Part shown: in pieces, positions 31,301 through 46,300 of the stretch
Position numbering within the stretch: position 1 is the first letter of the stretch
Layout of the letters: each line of letters starts with the position of its first letter
Assembly (NCBI GenBank): GCA_964548855.1
Contig: CAZJSR010000004.1
Coordinates: forward strand, 1 to 64,000
DNA length: 64,000 nt
Direction: 5' to 3'
From: UBA3206 sp964548855
Lineage (GTDB): Bacteria > Bacillota_I > Bacilli_A > Acholeplasmatales > Anaeroplasmataceae
Translations under genes and position numbers: made by a program
Notes under the pieces: generated by a model
The model's database searches: none
Told to the model about the DNA's origin: nothing
What the model saw: the letters and a program-made list of their open reading frames with translations, nothing else

Positions 31301-34300
31301 TATGTTTAAGAATAATAGAAGCCTTGAGTCTATTAAGTTTAATGCAGGAACTGAGATTATATCTATTGGTGCATTCTTCAGCTGTCAAATTTTAAGTAGT
31401 GCAGACTTTACTGACGCAAAACCTACTTTAACTTTAATTGATGATTATGCATTCTATGATACATTAGTTTATAGAGTTGATTTAGGAGGAGCTTCAAAAT
31501 TAACTCAAATTGGAGATTACGCATTCCGTGAATGTGAAGATCTTGAAATCCTGATTTTACCTGATAACTTATATATTATTGCACCTTATGCGTTCTATGG
31601 ATGTAGTAAACTACGCACATTAACTTTACCAGCAAATCTAAGAGCAATTGGTGAAAGAGCATTTGGATATTGTATAAGCCTTGATGTATTAGTTATTCCA
31701 GAATTTGTAGGTACAACTATACCTAATACAACAAATAATGGATATATCGGTTCTTATGCATTTGAAAACTGTACAAGTATGACAGATGCGACTGTTAACT
31801 GTGCAATTTTAGGAGATTACATTTTCTCTAACTGTACAAGTTTAAGAAATGTTACATTATGTGAGGATATTAAGGTGATTAATGAAGGTGCATTCAACCG
31901 TTGTGAATCTTTAATTAACTTAAATAATTTAAGTCAAACAGAAGGCGCTAAAACAATAGTTGACCTACCTCATACTGTAACAACAATTGGTAATTATGCA
32001 TTTAATTACTGTACAAGTATTGAATATTTAAATATTCCTGAAACTGTAACAACAATTGGATATTATGTATTTGCGTATAATGAAAATTTATTAAGTGCAA
32101 ATGTTCAATGTGCTAAGCTTGGAGAACATATGTTCGCATATGATACTTCTCTTCATACAGTTGAAATTAGTAATGCAGTCACTGAAATTCCAGTTGGATG
32201 TTTCTTTAAGTGTACAAGTCTTACTACAATGTATAATACAGGAACTGATGGTGCCCCTACTGTTGGTACATTAAATATTCCACAAAGTGTTAAATCTATA
32301 GGAGATAATGCGTTTAGATACTGTAAGGCATTCACAACTTTAAATGTAAGTAATGTCCTTGGTAGTGATGGTGGTGAAATTGGTTCATATGTATTCGCAA
32401 ATTGTATTACATTACAAACAGTAAATATGAATGGTGCATATTTAGGAGAATATATGTTTGCGAACTGTGAATCTCTTGAGGAAGTTAATATTACAGGTAT
32501 AGCTAGTGATAATACTGTGATTGTATCAATACCTAGTGGTGCATTCTATCGTTGTATTTCATTAAAATCTTTAAATAGAGATAATCAAATTTATATTAAT
32601 GAAACAATCCAATCTATAGGACAAAAAGCCTTTGCTCAAAATACTGCATTCGAGAATTTATATATCCCTATTTCTGTTACAGAAATTGCAGGTGGTGCAT
32701 TCTCAGGATGTAAGAATATGAAAACTGCCACTCTTCCATTTGTCGGATTAGATAGAGGAAGTACAGGTGAATCTGGATTATTCGGTTCTATATTTGGACA
32801 AACAACTTATTATATTATTAATGGTAAGTCTTATGCAGAAGAAGATGAGGTTGCCTTAAGAAGTGAAAAAGTAGAAGAATTATTATATTCTTATACTAAA
32901 GATATTAGTGCATCTCATATTACTAGACTTCCTGATAAGACATTAGAAAATGGTGATTTAGTTGCGTCTTTAACAACTAAAACAACAGATGCGGATGATG
33001 ATTATATTGAAGTAACTGTAGTTCTTTCTATAAAAGAAACAGAAGACGGTACTACTACTGTAACTATGACTTCATCTGCAAGTCATATAACAATAATCGC
33101 AGGAAATAACGAGCCTGTTGTTGAAGCATATAGTCCTCAAGGTTCTATTCAAAACTATGAATATTCATATACTATTGATGAAGATTATGCAGTAGTATTA
33201 ACAAGACCAAATGATGAGGCAGAAGAATTAAATTATCGTTTACCTAAAAATATAAATACTATAACAATTTATGATGAATCAATAATTAGTTATGGTGCAT
33301 TCATGAATATTAAATCTTTACAAACAGTTGTTTTAAATAATGAAATAACTGAAATTAGAGATTATGCATTCTATGAAGATGAAAATATCAAGTCATTAAC
33401 TAGATATAATCAAACATCAACTGCAAATGAAACTACTGTTCTTAAAGATGTTGTTGAAATTCCATTAAATACAACATTAATAGGTGCATATGGATTCTAT
33501 AACTTAAATAAGGTAGATGAAATATTATTACCTACTGGCCTTTTAACAATTGGTGATTATGCATTCGCTAAGTTAAGTGACTTAGATACTCTAACAATCC
33601 CAAGTACTGTTACATCTATAGGAGAAGGTTCATTTAGATATGATAGTACTATGACTGATGTAGAAATAACTACAAATGATAGTTTAACAATCGGTGATTA
33701 TGCATTTGATTCTACTAAGTCTTTAACAAACTTAAACATAAATGTTTCTGGAGAATTAACAATTGGAAATTATGGATTTAGAAATGTATTAGAAGAAAGA
33801 ACAAATAATCAAGGTACATTTAGTATATCTTCAACTGGTAAGCTTGTTATAAATAGTTACGCTTTCGGTCATACTACAGAAAGAGAACTAACATTTACAT
33901 CAGACGATACTATTGAACTTGGTCATCATGTATTTGAATATAATACATCTTTAGAAAATCTAGTTATTCCATCAAATGTAAGTAAAATAGATTCTCACGT
34001 ATTCTATCATAATGAAGTATTAAATAGAGTATTAAATAACTCTTCATTAATTGGAGATTATATGTTTAGTAATTGTTATAATTTAGAACATTATAACGAT
34101 GATGATTATTCAAAACCTACTATTGTTATAGAAGATACATCTAAGTATTTAGAATATGAATCTATTGGAGATTACGCATTTGAATATTGTTATAACGAGA
34201 CTGAAACTGGATTTACTGGTATTAAGAACGTTGATATTAATCATGAATATGTAAGTAAATATATGTTCTTTGAATGTCGTGGAATTAGCGATTTAACAAT

Positions 34301-37300
34301 TAAGAAATGCACTAAGTTAGTTGATGAAGGTGCATTTAAGAAGTGTTATGGTATTGAAACAATCATACTTGAAGAAAATGAAAATCCAAGTATGGATGAA
34401 GAAAATTCTTTAAAGATTATGGACCATGCACTACAAGAAACAATGATTACAGAAATAGACCTTCCAGATAGATTAGAATATCTTGGAATAGGTGTATTTA
34501 AGGGATGTCAAGTTCTTAAACTAATCGAATTACCATTTGTTGGTTCTGAGATTGGTAATACAGGACGTGCAAGTGCCGTATTTGGATGGATTTTTGGTGA
34601 ATTATATCAAACCGATGACACCGAAACAACTGAGTTATTAACAAATACTGATTTATTCATGCCAACAATTCAATACTATGATGCGGTTAATAGTAGAGTA
34701 TATTATATACCTACATACTTAAAGACAGTTACTTTAACAAAAGAAACTGTCATCGGTCGTGGTGCATTCTCTAACTGTGTAGATTTAGAGCATATAAATC
34801 TTCCTCAAGAAACTCTTGATAAGATCTTGTTATATGGATTCTATAACTGTCAAAGTTTACGTGAAATGATTATTCCAGATCAAATAACATCAATTTTAGC
34901 TGAAACATTTAATTATTGTTCAAACTTAGAATACCTTCAATTACCATTTATTGGAGTTAACTCTAATGCGAATGGACTTGAAAGTGTATTTGGAGTAATC
35001 TTCGGAAATGAACCTTATGAAAATAGTTATACTATTAATCAAAAGTGGGCTCATGGAGTAAGACAAGAAGATGGAAGTGTTCTTTATACATATGGTAATA
35101 CATCATATGAAATCCCGCGATCTTTAAAGACAGTAATAATTTCTAATACACAAATGAATAACGTTCCTTATGGTGCATTCTCAGATTGTAAGTTAATCGA
35201 AAGAATTGAAATAACAGGAAATGTACGTTATGTTAAGGATTATGCATTCTATGATTGTATTAACTTAAAAGACTATAAAGTAGTTGAAGTTACAGAGGAA
35301 AATCCAAGTGTTGTTGAAATTGGATTACCAAATACTGTAACTGAAATTGGAGCATATGCATTCGCAAATTGTTCTAAATTGCCATATATTTATCTTCCAA
35401 CTAGTCTTGAGAAGATAGGTAGACATGCATTTGATAATATATATCTTGCGACTGAAATTGTTATTCCTAATGGCGTTATACAAATAGATGAAAGTATTCT
35501 ATTTGGATGTTACGGAATTGAAACAATTGAAACTCCATTCTTAGGTGATTTATTAAGAAAACCTACTAATGAAGATTTAGGATATTTCTTTGGTAGTGTA
35601 AGCTATGATAATTCATATGCTGCAGTTCAAAAGAATAATACATATTATATTCCTAATAGTCTTAAGAATTTATATATTACAAGAGATACAAATATAGCTG
35701 ATAGTGCCGTAAAAAATACTTATACATTAGAGTTAGTTGATTTAGCTGAATCTAAAGATCTTGAAACAATTGGAGCACATGCTTTCCAAAATTGTACAAG
35801 TATTAAATATTTATATTTACCTGCTGATTCAAACGGTAGAAATTCAAGCACTTCAAGACTAGTATCTATAAATGATTATGCATTCCAAAATACGAAAGAA
35901 TTAATTCATGTTATATTACCTGAGGGTATTAGTTCAATTGGTGAATGTGCATTTGCAGGACCTTATTTAACATTAGGTAGCATAACAGATGAGCATTCTA
36001 AATTACCAAGTATTAATATACCAGAAAGTGTAATAACAATTGGAGATTATGCTTTTGCATATCAAAGTCTTACTAATATTGAAATCTTTAATGAAAAGAT
36101 TGGAAACTACATGTTCTTTGATAATGATGAACTTGTAACATTAGTAGTACCTTCACAAATCACAACAGTTGGAACTCATTCATTTGCAGATTGTGATAAA
36201 TTGTTAAATCTTACTTTAACAGAAGGTATTCAAGAATTAGGAAATAATATGTTCTACAACTGTGATAGTTTAATAGAAATAACTGTACCAGAAAGTGCAG
36301 GACAAACAGTAGGTGGAATTAGACCTTATGTATTCGCAGAATGTGATAATCTAGAAAAAGCTACTATTAACAACACAAGAGTCGGAACACATATGTTCTA
36401 TAACGACCAAAAACTTAAAACATTAATTTGGGATGATAAGGTTGTAAATGAACTTGGAAGATATGCATTCTATAACTGCGTGAGTCTTACAAATGTTCCT
36501 ATTCCAAAATTAATTACAGTAATTGATGATTATACATTCTATAACTGTATTGGATTTACTGAAATTACAATTCCTCATAATATTTTAAGAGTTGAAACTA
36601 GCGCATTTGAAGTAGAGACACCTGACGATGTTGATGGTAAAAAAGTTATATCTGAATCAGTTGTTACAAGTTTAACAATTGAAACAAAAGATAATAAAGG
36701 ATTACAATACATTGGTCCTAGCGCATTTAAACAACTTTCAAAAGTTCCAAATTTAATAATCCCTAAGACAGTAACTGAAATATCTCTTGCGGCATTTGCT
36801 GGATGGAGTAGTTTAACTACACTTGAAATTCCATTCGCAGGACAAAAGAGAAATATTAATCAAGAACCTAAGGCTTTATTTGGATATATCTTTGGAAATT
36901 ATGAATACTACAACAGTTATCAAAATTTACAAAAGTATAGTGGAGAATCTGAAGGTACTGTTTTATACTGGTTACCTAATGGTTTAAGAAAGGTTACTGT
37001 AACAGAAGATTCTTTAATCAGTTATGCAGCATTTAACGGATGTAAGAACTTAGAAGAAATCATTTTACCTAATGATGAACTTAAAGATATTGATTCATTC
37101 TCATTTGCTGGATGTAGCAGTCTTAAACAAATAGTAATTCCGTATACAGTTAAGACATTAGGAGATGATTGTTTTAAAGATTGTTATATGCTTGAAGAAG
37201 TTATCTTTGAAAAGCGAAATGGAGAAGCTGCAGTAAAGAGCATGGGTAACAATGTATTTACTAATTGTCGTTCTTTAGAAAGTATCGAACTTCCTAAATC

Positions 37301-40300
37301 TATATTAACAATGGGAAGTGCTACATTCGCTGGATGTGTTAATTTAAGAGAAATCACAGTTCCATTTATTGGTAGTGAAAGAGGAAACACAAGAGAAGTA
37401 CATGGTGAGGCATTATTTGGATGGTTCTTTGATAATATTGAAGTATTATATTATCAATATGAACAATCAAAAGGATGGACAAATTATCCTGTTAATGGTC
37501 AAAATTATGACTTTGATAATTTCTATAGAACTACTCAAAGAACTAATGATGGAGAACTTGAATTAAAGTTTATTGTCCCTAAGAGTTTAAAGATAGTTAA
37601 TGTATACGATGAATCATTAATTGGATACGGTGCATTTATGAATATGTATGGTATTAATGAAGTAAATCTACTTAATAATACTGTAACAAGAATAGATGAC
37701 TATGCATTCTATGGAGCAAGTAGACATATAGCAAACGAGGGTAATAAATATTATGAAGATTTCATATTAGATGGATTTAGTAAATTAAACGCTACATCTG
37801 CTCATAATGTAGTAATTCCTACAAGTGTTCTTACTATCGGAGATTATGCATTTGCAGATTGTGATTCAATAGTATCTCTATTAATCCCTTCAAATATAGT
37901 TGATATTGAAGATTATGCATTCGCATATGAAGATAGTCTTAAGTTAATTACAATTGAAAATGCATTAATTGGAAATTATCAATTTGCGCATTGCCAAGGA
38001 CTTGAAACAATCACAATTCCTGAATGTGTAACAGAAATTAGAGATTATGCATTCTATAACTGTGATAGTCTTGGTACAAGTGGATATAATAATGAAACAC
38101 TTGAATATACATATAGAACTAGTGATAGTATTATCATTAGAAATGACATGATCGGAAAAAATATGTTTGACGATTGTGACAATTTAACACTTGTTACAAT
38201 ACCAAGTTGTGTGACAAGAGAAATTAGAGATTATGCTTTCCAAAATTGTGATTTATTATCAAGTATCACAATCCTTAACACATTTATAGGAAATTATATG
38301 TTCTATAACTGTGATAGCTTAGAAGTAATGGATACTACTAATAATAATAGTAATAGTCTACATACTATAGGATATGCAGCCTTTGGAGCATGTGATATTT
38401 TAAGAGAAATCACAGTACCATTTGTTGGTAAGCATGATTATACTAACGATTCTTATGAATCATTATTCGGATATATCTTTGGTGAAACTGAGGTAAGTGA
38501 ATCTACTGAGGTAGTTCAAAGATATAAAGATGTAAGTGAAATATTACCAATTAATGAAAATAATATTTGTGAATATACATTCTACATTCCATCAAGTTTA
38601 AGAATTGTAAATATCCTTGATGATAATACAATTGGATATGGTGCGATGATGAATGTAGAAATGATCACAGATGTTAATTCAATGTCAGTTACAACTATTA
38701 AGGATTATGGATTCTATGGATGTTTAAGTCTTGTAAATTATAATAATACTAGCCTAACATCTACAAATATTAACCTAGCTAATGTCCTTACAAGCATTGG
38801 TTCATATTCATTCGCAAGATGTATTAGTATTATAAATCTTGTAATACCTAGTAGTTTAAATAAAATTGGTTCATATGCATTTGCATATTGTCAATCACTA
38901 AGTGATATTACATTTAATAATTCATATATTAGTGATTATATGTTCTATTTTGATTACAGTTTAGTATCTGTTGACACTAATAATGTAGAAGAAATAGGAT
39001 ACGCTGCATTCGGTAGATGTATTGGTCTTATAGAATTAACAGTAGGATTTATCGGACAACGATTATATTCTACTGATGGAGAAAATACACTATACGGATG
39101 GATATTTGGTGATAATAAACTTTCAGGAATTGCATATGAAACTGCAATGTATGATTACATGAATAAGTATAATATTTCTGAAGATGAAATTTATACATAT
39201 AACTTAGAAGAAGTAAAACAAACATATGATAATGTTAATTTCTTCACATATTATATTCCTAGAAATTTAGCCACAGTTAATATTACAAAAGATACTTATA
39301 TTGGATATGGTGCATTCTATAATGTTAAGAGTATTAAGAATGTAAACTTTAATACAATTGAAACAATTAAAGATTATGCATTCTACAATAGCGGTATAGT
39401 AAATATTAATTATAATGATGACTTAACATTAAGTTATGATTCTACTATTTCAGTAGATAATGCAATTAACTTAACTTTATGTGTTAAGAATATTGGTTCA
39501 TATGCATTCGCAGAATGTAGGAATATTAATACAATAAAATTATCAGAATCTATTAATAATCTAAGTCAACTAGGAGAATATATCTTCCATAATACAACAG
39601 TAGTAAATCTTGATTTAGAAAATGCAAGTATGCTTGGTAAATATATGTTTAATTCAAGTAATGAATTAGATAGACTTGTCGTTACTAAGAGTGTTAGTAC
39701 AATTAGAGACTATGCATTCGCAAATTCTACATCATTATCAGATATTACATTTAATAATACTATTGTAGGAGATTATATGTTCTACAATTGTACAAATGTC
39801 ACAACTCTTGATTTAACTAAGAATCAAGAAGGAAATGATAATGGAATGATATCTATTGGATATCAATCACTAGGTCGTATGACAAGTCTTCAAACATTAA
39901 CAATTCCGTTTGTTGGAGCACATCTATATACAACAGATTCTCGTGAATCATTATTTGGATATATCTTCGGTGAAGAATTAGATGCATTAGAAAAGATAGA
40001 AAATGATTATCAAGAAGCATATAGTAAAGAATATATAAGAGTTAAAGAAGTTTATAAGCAAACATTTGAATTAACTTACGGATCAAATTATTCTGATACA
40101 GAATCTTATAATAATGCGTTAATGGCATATTTAGAAAGTGTAGAAAGTATAATAGTAGAAACCGCAAAGAAAAATACAACAAAAGATACACTACCTTCTA
40201 ACTTAATTGCAGTTAATTCAAGATATAGTGATAGTCTAGATACAAATTATACATTCTACTTACCTGTAAGTCTTAAGAATGTTATTATAACTAGAGATAC

Positions 40301-43300
40301 ACAAATTGGATATGGTGCATTTATGGATTGTAAGGCACTAGAGAGTATAACTTTATCAAGTGAACTTACAGTAATAGGCGCTAGAGCATTTGAAGGATGT
40401 AGTAATCTATTAAGTATTAGTATTCCTGAAGGAGTAGGATTAATTGGTGAGTATGCATTTAATGAAAACCATAGTTTAGAGACAGTTATATTTGAGGCAG
40501 AAAGTACTAATAGTCATATTCTTACAGTAATTAATAAAGGTACATTTAGAAATTGTTATAAATTAGATGGAATTATTTTACCTAATACAGTTACAAAAGT
40601 AGGACAATATGCATTCGAAAATTGTGATGAACTTAGTCAAATAATATTCCCAGCATCAGTGTTAACAATTGATAATTATGCATTCTATCACTGCGTAAGC
40701 TTAACAAATATTACAATACCTTATACAGTTTCAAGTGTTGGATTAGGAGCATTTGGTGCATGTACTAGCCTATCTAAGATGACAGTTCCGTTTGTCGGAG
40801 CTCATGCTTATAGAAGTGATTCAAATGAATCATTATTCGGATATATCTTCGGAGATGGTTCAAATGGAAATAGTTTCTCATTTGATAATCCAGAAGATAG
40901 TACAGATAAATACTATGGATTAACTCAAGTATTTATGGGATTAGATGAAAATTCTAATAAATATGAATTCTATATTCCAACAAGTCTTAAGACAGTTGTG
41001 TTCGCATCTTTAGATAGCAGTGGAAATACAGTAAGTGCAGTTGATACAGTAGTTGGATCATATGCATTTGAAAATATGACAATGCTAGAAAGATTTGATT
41101 CAGAAATTGTTGAAGAGATTAAAACATCTGCATTTAAGAATTCTCATTTAAAATATATGAATGAGAGTATAAATGAAGTACAAAATACAACATATGATAA
41201 TTTGAATGATGAAATTACTTATACATTTGTATTACCACAAAGTCTTACAAAGGTTGGTTCATCTGCATTTGAAAATTGTCATATTGAAAGCCTATATATT
41301 AAAGAAAATGTTGGTACAGTTTCACAAGATTTAGGAAGTAGTATATTTAAATTTAATGAACAATTAGAGCACATCTTATTTAAGAATAAGTCAATCGGAG
41401 AATATATGTTCTCTTCATGTACTAAACTTAAGAATTTAGTTATTCCTTCAAGCATTGAAAATATTGGTACAAATGCGTTTGAATATTGTACATCACTTGG
41501 ATCAAATCAAACACATGATTCATTTGCTTGGACTAATACTCCTGATGATAAAGAAATATTACTTCAAAGCCAATATCAAAATAGTATGGCAATTGATTTT
41601 AGAAACTCATACATTGGTAAGAATATGTTCTTAGGATGTAGTAGTTTAATGGTTGTTTATATCCCTGATAACGTATTAATCATTGATGAAGCTGCGTTTG
41701 ATGGATGTGTTGGATTACATGGAATGCGTATACCATTTGTTGGTTACAGTTCTTATCCAATGATTAAACAAACAGTAGACGGTTCTACAATATCTATTCC
41801 AGGAGAACCAAGTAAGAAGACATTATTTGGATGGATCTTCGGAGATACAGAACATGCTGGTGAAACACTTGTTTCTCAATATGACGCAACAACTAATATT
41901 GAGTATGGTGATAACACTATTCCACAAGCAACACCTGAACATATATTTGACTTCTATATTCCACAAAATCTAACAAGTATAGATATATCAAACAATGAAA
42001 CAGTTATAGGTCATGGTGCGTTCATGAATATGGAAATGTTAGGTACTGTTAAATTACCTAGTAAGTTAAAATATATTGGACGTTATGCTTTCTATAAGTG
42101 TGGTGTAAGTAATATTGAGATTCCAGAAGGTGTTGAAATAATTCAACAAGGTGCATTCCAAGAATCTAACATTACAGAGATTACTATTTCAAATGGACAA
42201 ATTGGTGAAAAACAATTCTATGGTTGTGACTTCTTAGTTAAGGTTACAGTATTATCTGAAGTTGTAACTATTGGATATGCAGCATTTGGTGCATGTACAA
42301 GCTTAAGAGAATTAATTATTCCATTTGTTGGATATAATTATAATGATACAGAAGGTCTAAGAGGAGAACAAAAACAATTAGGATGGATTTTCGGTTCAAT
42401 TCAAAATGAAGGTTCATATGATGCTGTTCAATATTATAATGTTAACGATAAAGTAACATCATATATTCCTGAATCACTTGAAAAAGTAACTGTTACAAAT
42501 GATACTCGTATTAGTTATGGTGCATTCATGAACTGTAGAAATATAGAGTGTGTCATCTTACCTAAAGAAAGAGTATTAAATCATTATGATGAAAATGGCG
42601 AAATAATAAATACAACTACTGAAGTGTTCACAACACTTGAAAATTATGCATTCTTTGGATGTTCAAGTTTAATAGGTGCACACTATGATAGTAGTGAAAA
42701 TGTTGTTGAGCACTATATTAAGGTTGAAGAAATAGTTGGAGACGATAAGTATATTTATACTTATGAAAATAAAGATGCCTTAGAAGCTGCAGACAAATAT
42801 ATGGTAATTCCTACAACATGTGAATACATTGGTTCTTATGCATTCGCAGGATGTAGTAGTCTAGAGAAAGTTAAATATTTAGGAAACTATAGTAATATTA
42901 ATGATTATACATATTATGGTTGTGAAAAACTTAAAGTTTACTGGAATAATAATTATCAAAATCTTGAGGAAGGTAAAGATAGTTATTTAGAATTTGATAG
43001 TAGTGTAAACTATGTAGGTTCATATGCATTCGCAAATACAAGTTCTTTAACTACTATTGTTATTCCACAAACAATCACAAATGTTGGAATTTATGCATTC
43101 GCAAATTCTGGAGTTAGTGACTTAACATTAAAAGAAGATCTTCAAATTTTAGGACATCATATGTTTAATAACTGTGATAACTTAGAAAGTATTACAGTAC
43201 CAAGCACTGTTACAAGTGTTGGAGATTATGTGTTCGCATACTGCGATAATTTAAGTGGTGTAAAAATTAATAATGAAATTATCGGTCAGTACATGTTCTT

Positions 43301-46300
43301 TAATGATAATATGATTACATCATTTACAAAGACTAACTATGAAACTTTAACTTCAATTGGTTATGCAGCATTTGGTGGTACAAATGTATGTGAACTTGAA
43401 TTACCATTTATTGGAAAGAATAAGTTTGCTGAAAACAGTTTTGAATCATTATTAGGATATATCTTCGGACATTATTCAAATAGTAATTCATATCCTGTAG
43501 TTCAAGTTTACTCTACTTCAAAAACTAGTGATAATGTTACAGTTTGGGAAAGTAATAATCAAAGCTTATATCAATTAAATAGTGATTATACTTTCTATAT
43601 TCCTAACGAATTAACTAAATTAACAGTTACAACTGATACACATATTGGTTATGGTGCATTAATGAATACTAGAATAGAAGAAGTATACTTTACTACTGTT
43701 ACTCACATTAATGATTATGCATTCTATAATATGGATAGTCTAGATACAGTAAATACTGAAAATAAGCTAGAATTTAATGGAAATCTTGAGTATTTAGGAT
43801 CATATGCATTTGATGATTGTGATAGTATTACTGATGTAATTATTCCATCTAGTGTATCTGATATGGGATCTTATGTATTTGCACATAATGATAAGATTCG
43901 AGATATTTCTATTAATAATGCAATAATTGGTGCATATATGTTTGACTTCTCTGAAAGTCTTGAGCATATTACAATTCCTGCAAGTGTAACAGAAATTAGA
44001 ACACATGCTTTCGCTAACTCAAGTTTATTAAGTAGTTTTGAACTTAATAATAACGTTATTGGAGAATATATGTTCTTTAACGATATAGCTATTGGTAATA
44101 ATAATGAAGTATTAGCTATACCAAAAAATATTAATACAATTGGGTATGCAGCATTCGGAGGATGTGCTAATATCACAAAGATGAAATTACCATTTGTAGG
44201 TAACTCTCGATTTACAAGTGATGGATTTAACTCATTATTTGGATATATCTTCGGACATAATGTAGACGAAAATATGAATTGTGTATTACAAACATATGAA
44301 TCTATAGGAGAAGTTATAGTAAATAATAATGTAGAGTATCCATATACTGGTAGTCTAACATCTACATTAAATAATAATTTCAATTTCTATCTTCCAAAAC
44401 TTCTTACTGAAGTAGAAATTTATGATGATACAGTAATCGCAAATAGAGCATTTATGAATATCAATACTCTAACAAGCGTTACACTTCCGGTTATGTTAGA
44501 AGAAATTCATGATAATGCATTTATGAATAACATAAGTCTACCTTTAATATCTATTCCAGGTAGTGTAACAAGTATAGGTAAGTATGCATTCTTAAATTGT
44601 ACTCAATTAGCTAAAGTTATATATCATGATAATAGTCTAGAAACAGTAAAAGAAGGAACATTCTATAATTGTAGAAATCTATATGAATTCTATAATAACG
44701 ATGAAGTTATGGAATATATCGTACTAGATAGTACAAAATATATTGAAGACTATGCATTCTATAACTTAATAAGTGACCATGTAACATCTATTAAGGTTCA
44801 TGAAAATGTATTATCTATTGGATATGCAGCATTCGGTGGTGCGATAAATATTACATCTATTACATTACCATTTGCAGGTAAAACTGAATATGTATCTATG
44901 TCAGAGTTATCTATGTTTGGATATATCTTCGGTGAACTTAGAGATGATTTATATACAAGTGGTCAATATACTGAATATACAGTAACTAAACAAAATAATA
45001 AGAATTATTATATTCCATATAAATTAAGAGATATTATCTTAACAAATAATATCGTTATAGGAGAAAGAACTTTTGAAAATCTAATATATGTTACAAATAT
45101 AACATTATCAGATAATTTAACTTCAATTAAGGATTATGCATTCTATAATTGTCAAGATTTAGAAAGTATATTCATTCCTAAAACTGTAACAACTATTAAT
45201 GAATCTGCGTTTAGAGATTGTCATACATTACATACTGTTACATTCGAAAATGGAATTAATATTGAAACAATTGATAAGAATACATTTATGAATTGTTATA
45301 AATTAGAAAATGTTATATCAAATGATGATAATTCAATTAATTCATTCCCAACAAGTGTAACTTTAATCAAAGAAAAAGCGTTATTTAACGCAACAAGTTT
45401 AACTAACTTCAATGTTCTAAATAATACTTTAGAAATGGAAAATAGTATCTTTGGTGGATGTAGCATGCTTGAAAGCTTAACTATACCATTTATAGGAGCT
45501 AGGAGAGATGCACATAATAATGCAGAAGCTACTACATTTGGATATATCTTCGGAAATAGTCATGCAGATATTTATAATAAGTCATTAGTATATGAAGCAA
45601 TTCAAAATGAAAATACTTATTATTTACCAAAATCTTTAATTAAAGTAATTATTACAGATGATATAAAGATTAGAGCATATGGATTTGAAAATGCATCTAT
45701 GATTGAAACAATCATACTACCTTTAGGATACACTAATGGTTCTACTTTAGTGCCATTTGAAGGTGTATGTTCTCATGCGTTTGATAATTGTAGTAGTTTA
45801 ACTAATACATCACTACCTACAACAACAAAGTATATCGAGGACTATGCATATGTTGATTGTATTAATCTTCCAAGTATACATTTTGGTAATCTTATAGAAG
45901 AAATTGGTAAGTATGCATTTAAGAACTGTACAAGCTTAGAAGAAGCTACATTTGATAGAAATAATAATACATATACTCAAATTAGTGAAGGTACATTCTA
46001 TAATTGTATTAACTTACAAGAGTTTATCTATCTAGATAGTATTCAAGTTGTTTCTAAATATGCATTCTTTAATAATAAGAGTCAAACTAATGTAGTTATT
46101 TTAAATAGCGTTAATGAAATTGGTGAGGCTGCGTATGGTGGATGTAATAATCTTATAAGTATCACTTTACCATTTATTGGAAATAAGAGATATTTCTTAG
46201 ATCAAACTCAAACATTTGGTTACATCTTCTCAAGTAGTAGTGCAAATATTGATTTAGAATATTTTAGAGCTACAATTCAAAATAATAATACATATTATTT

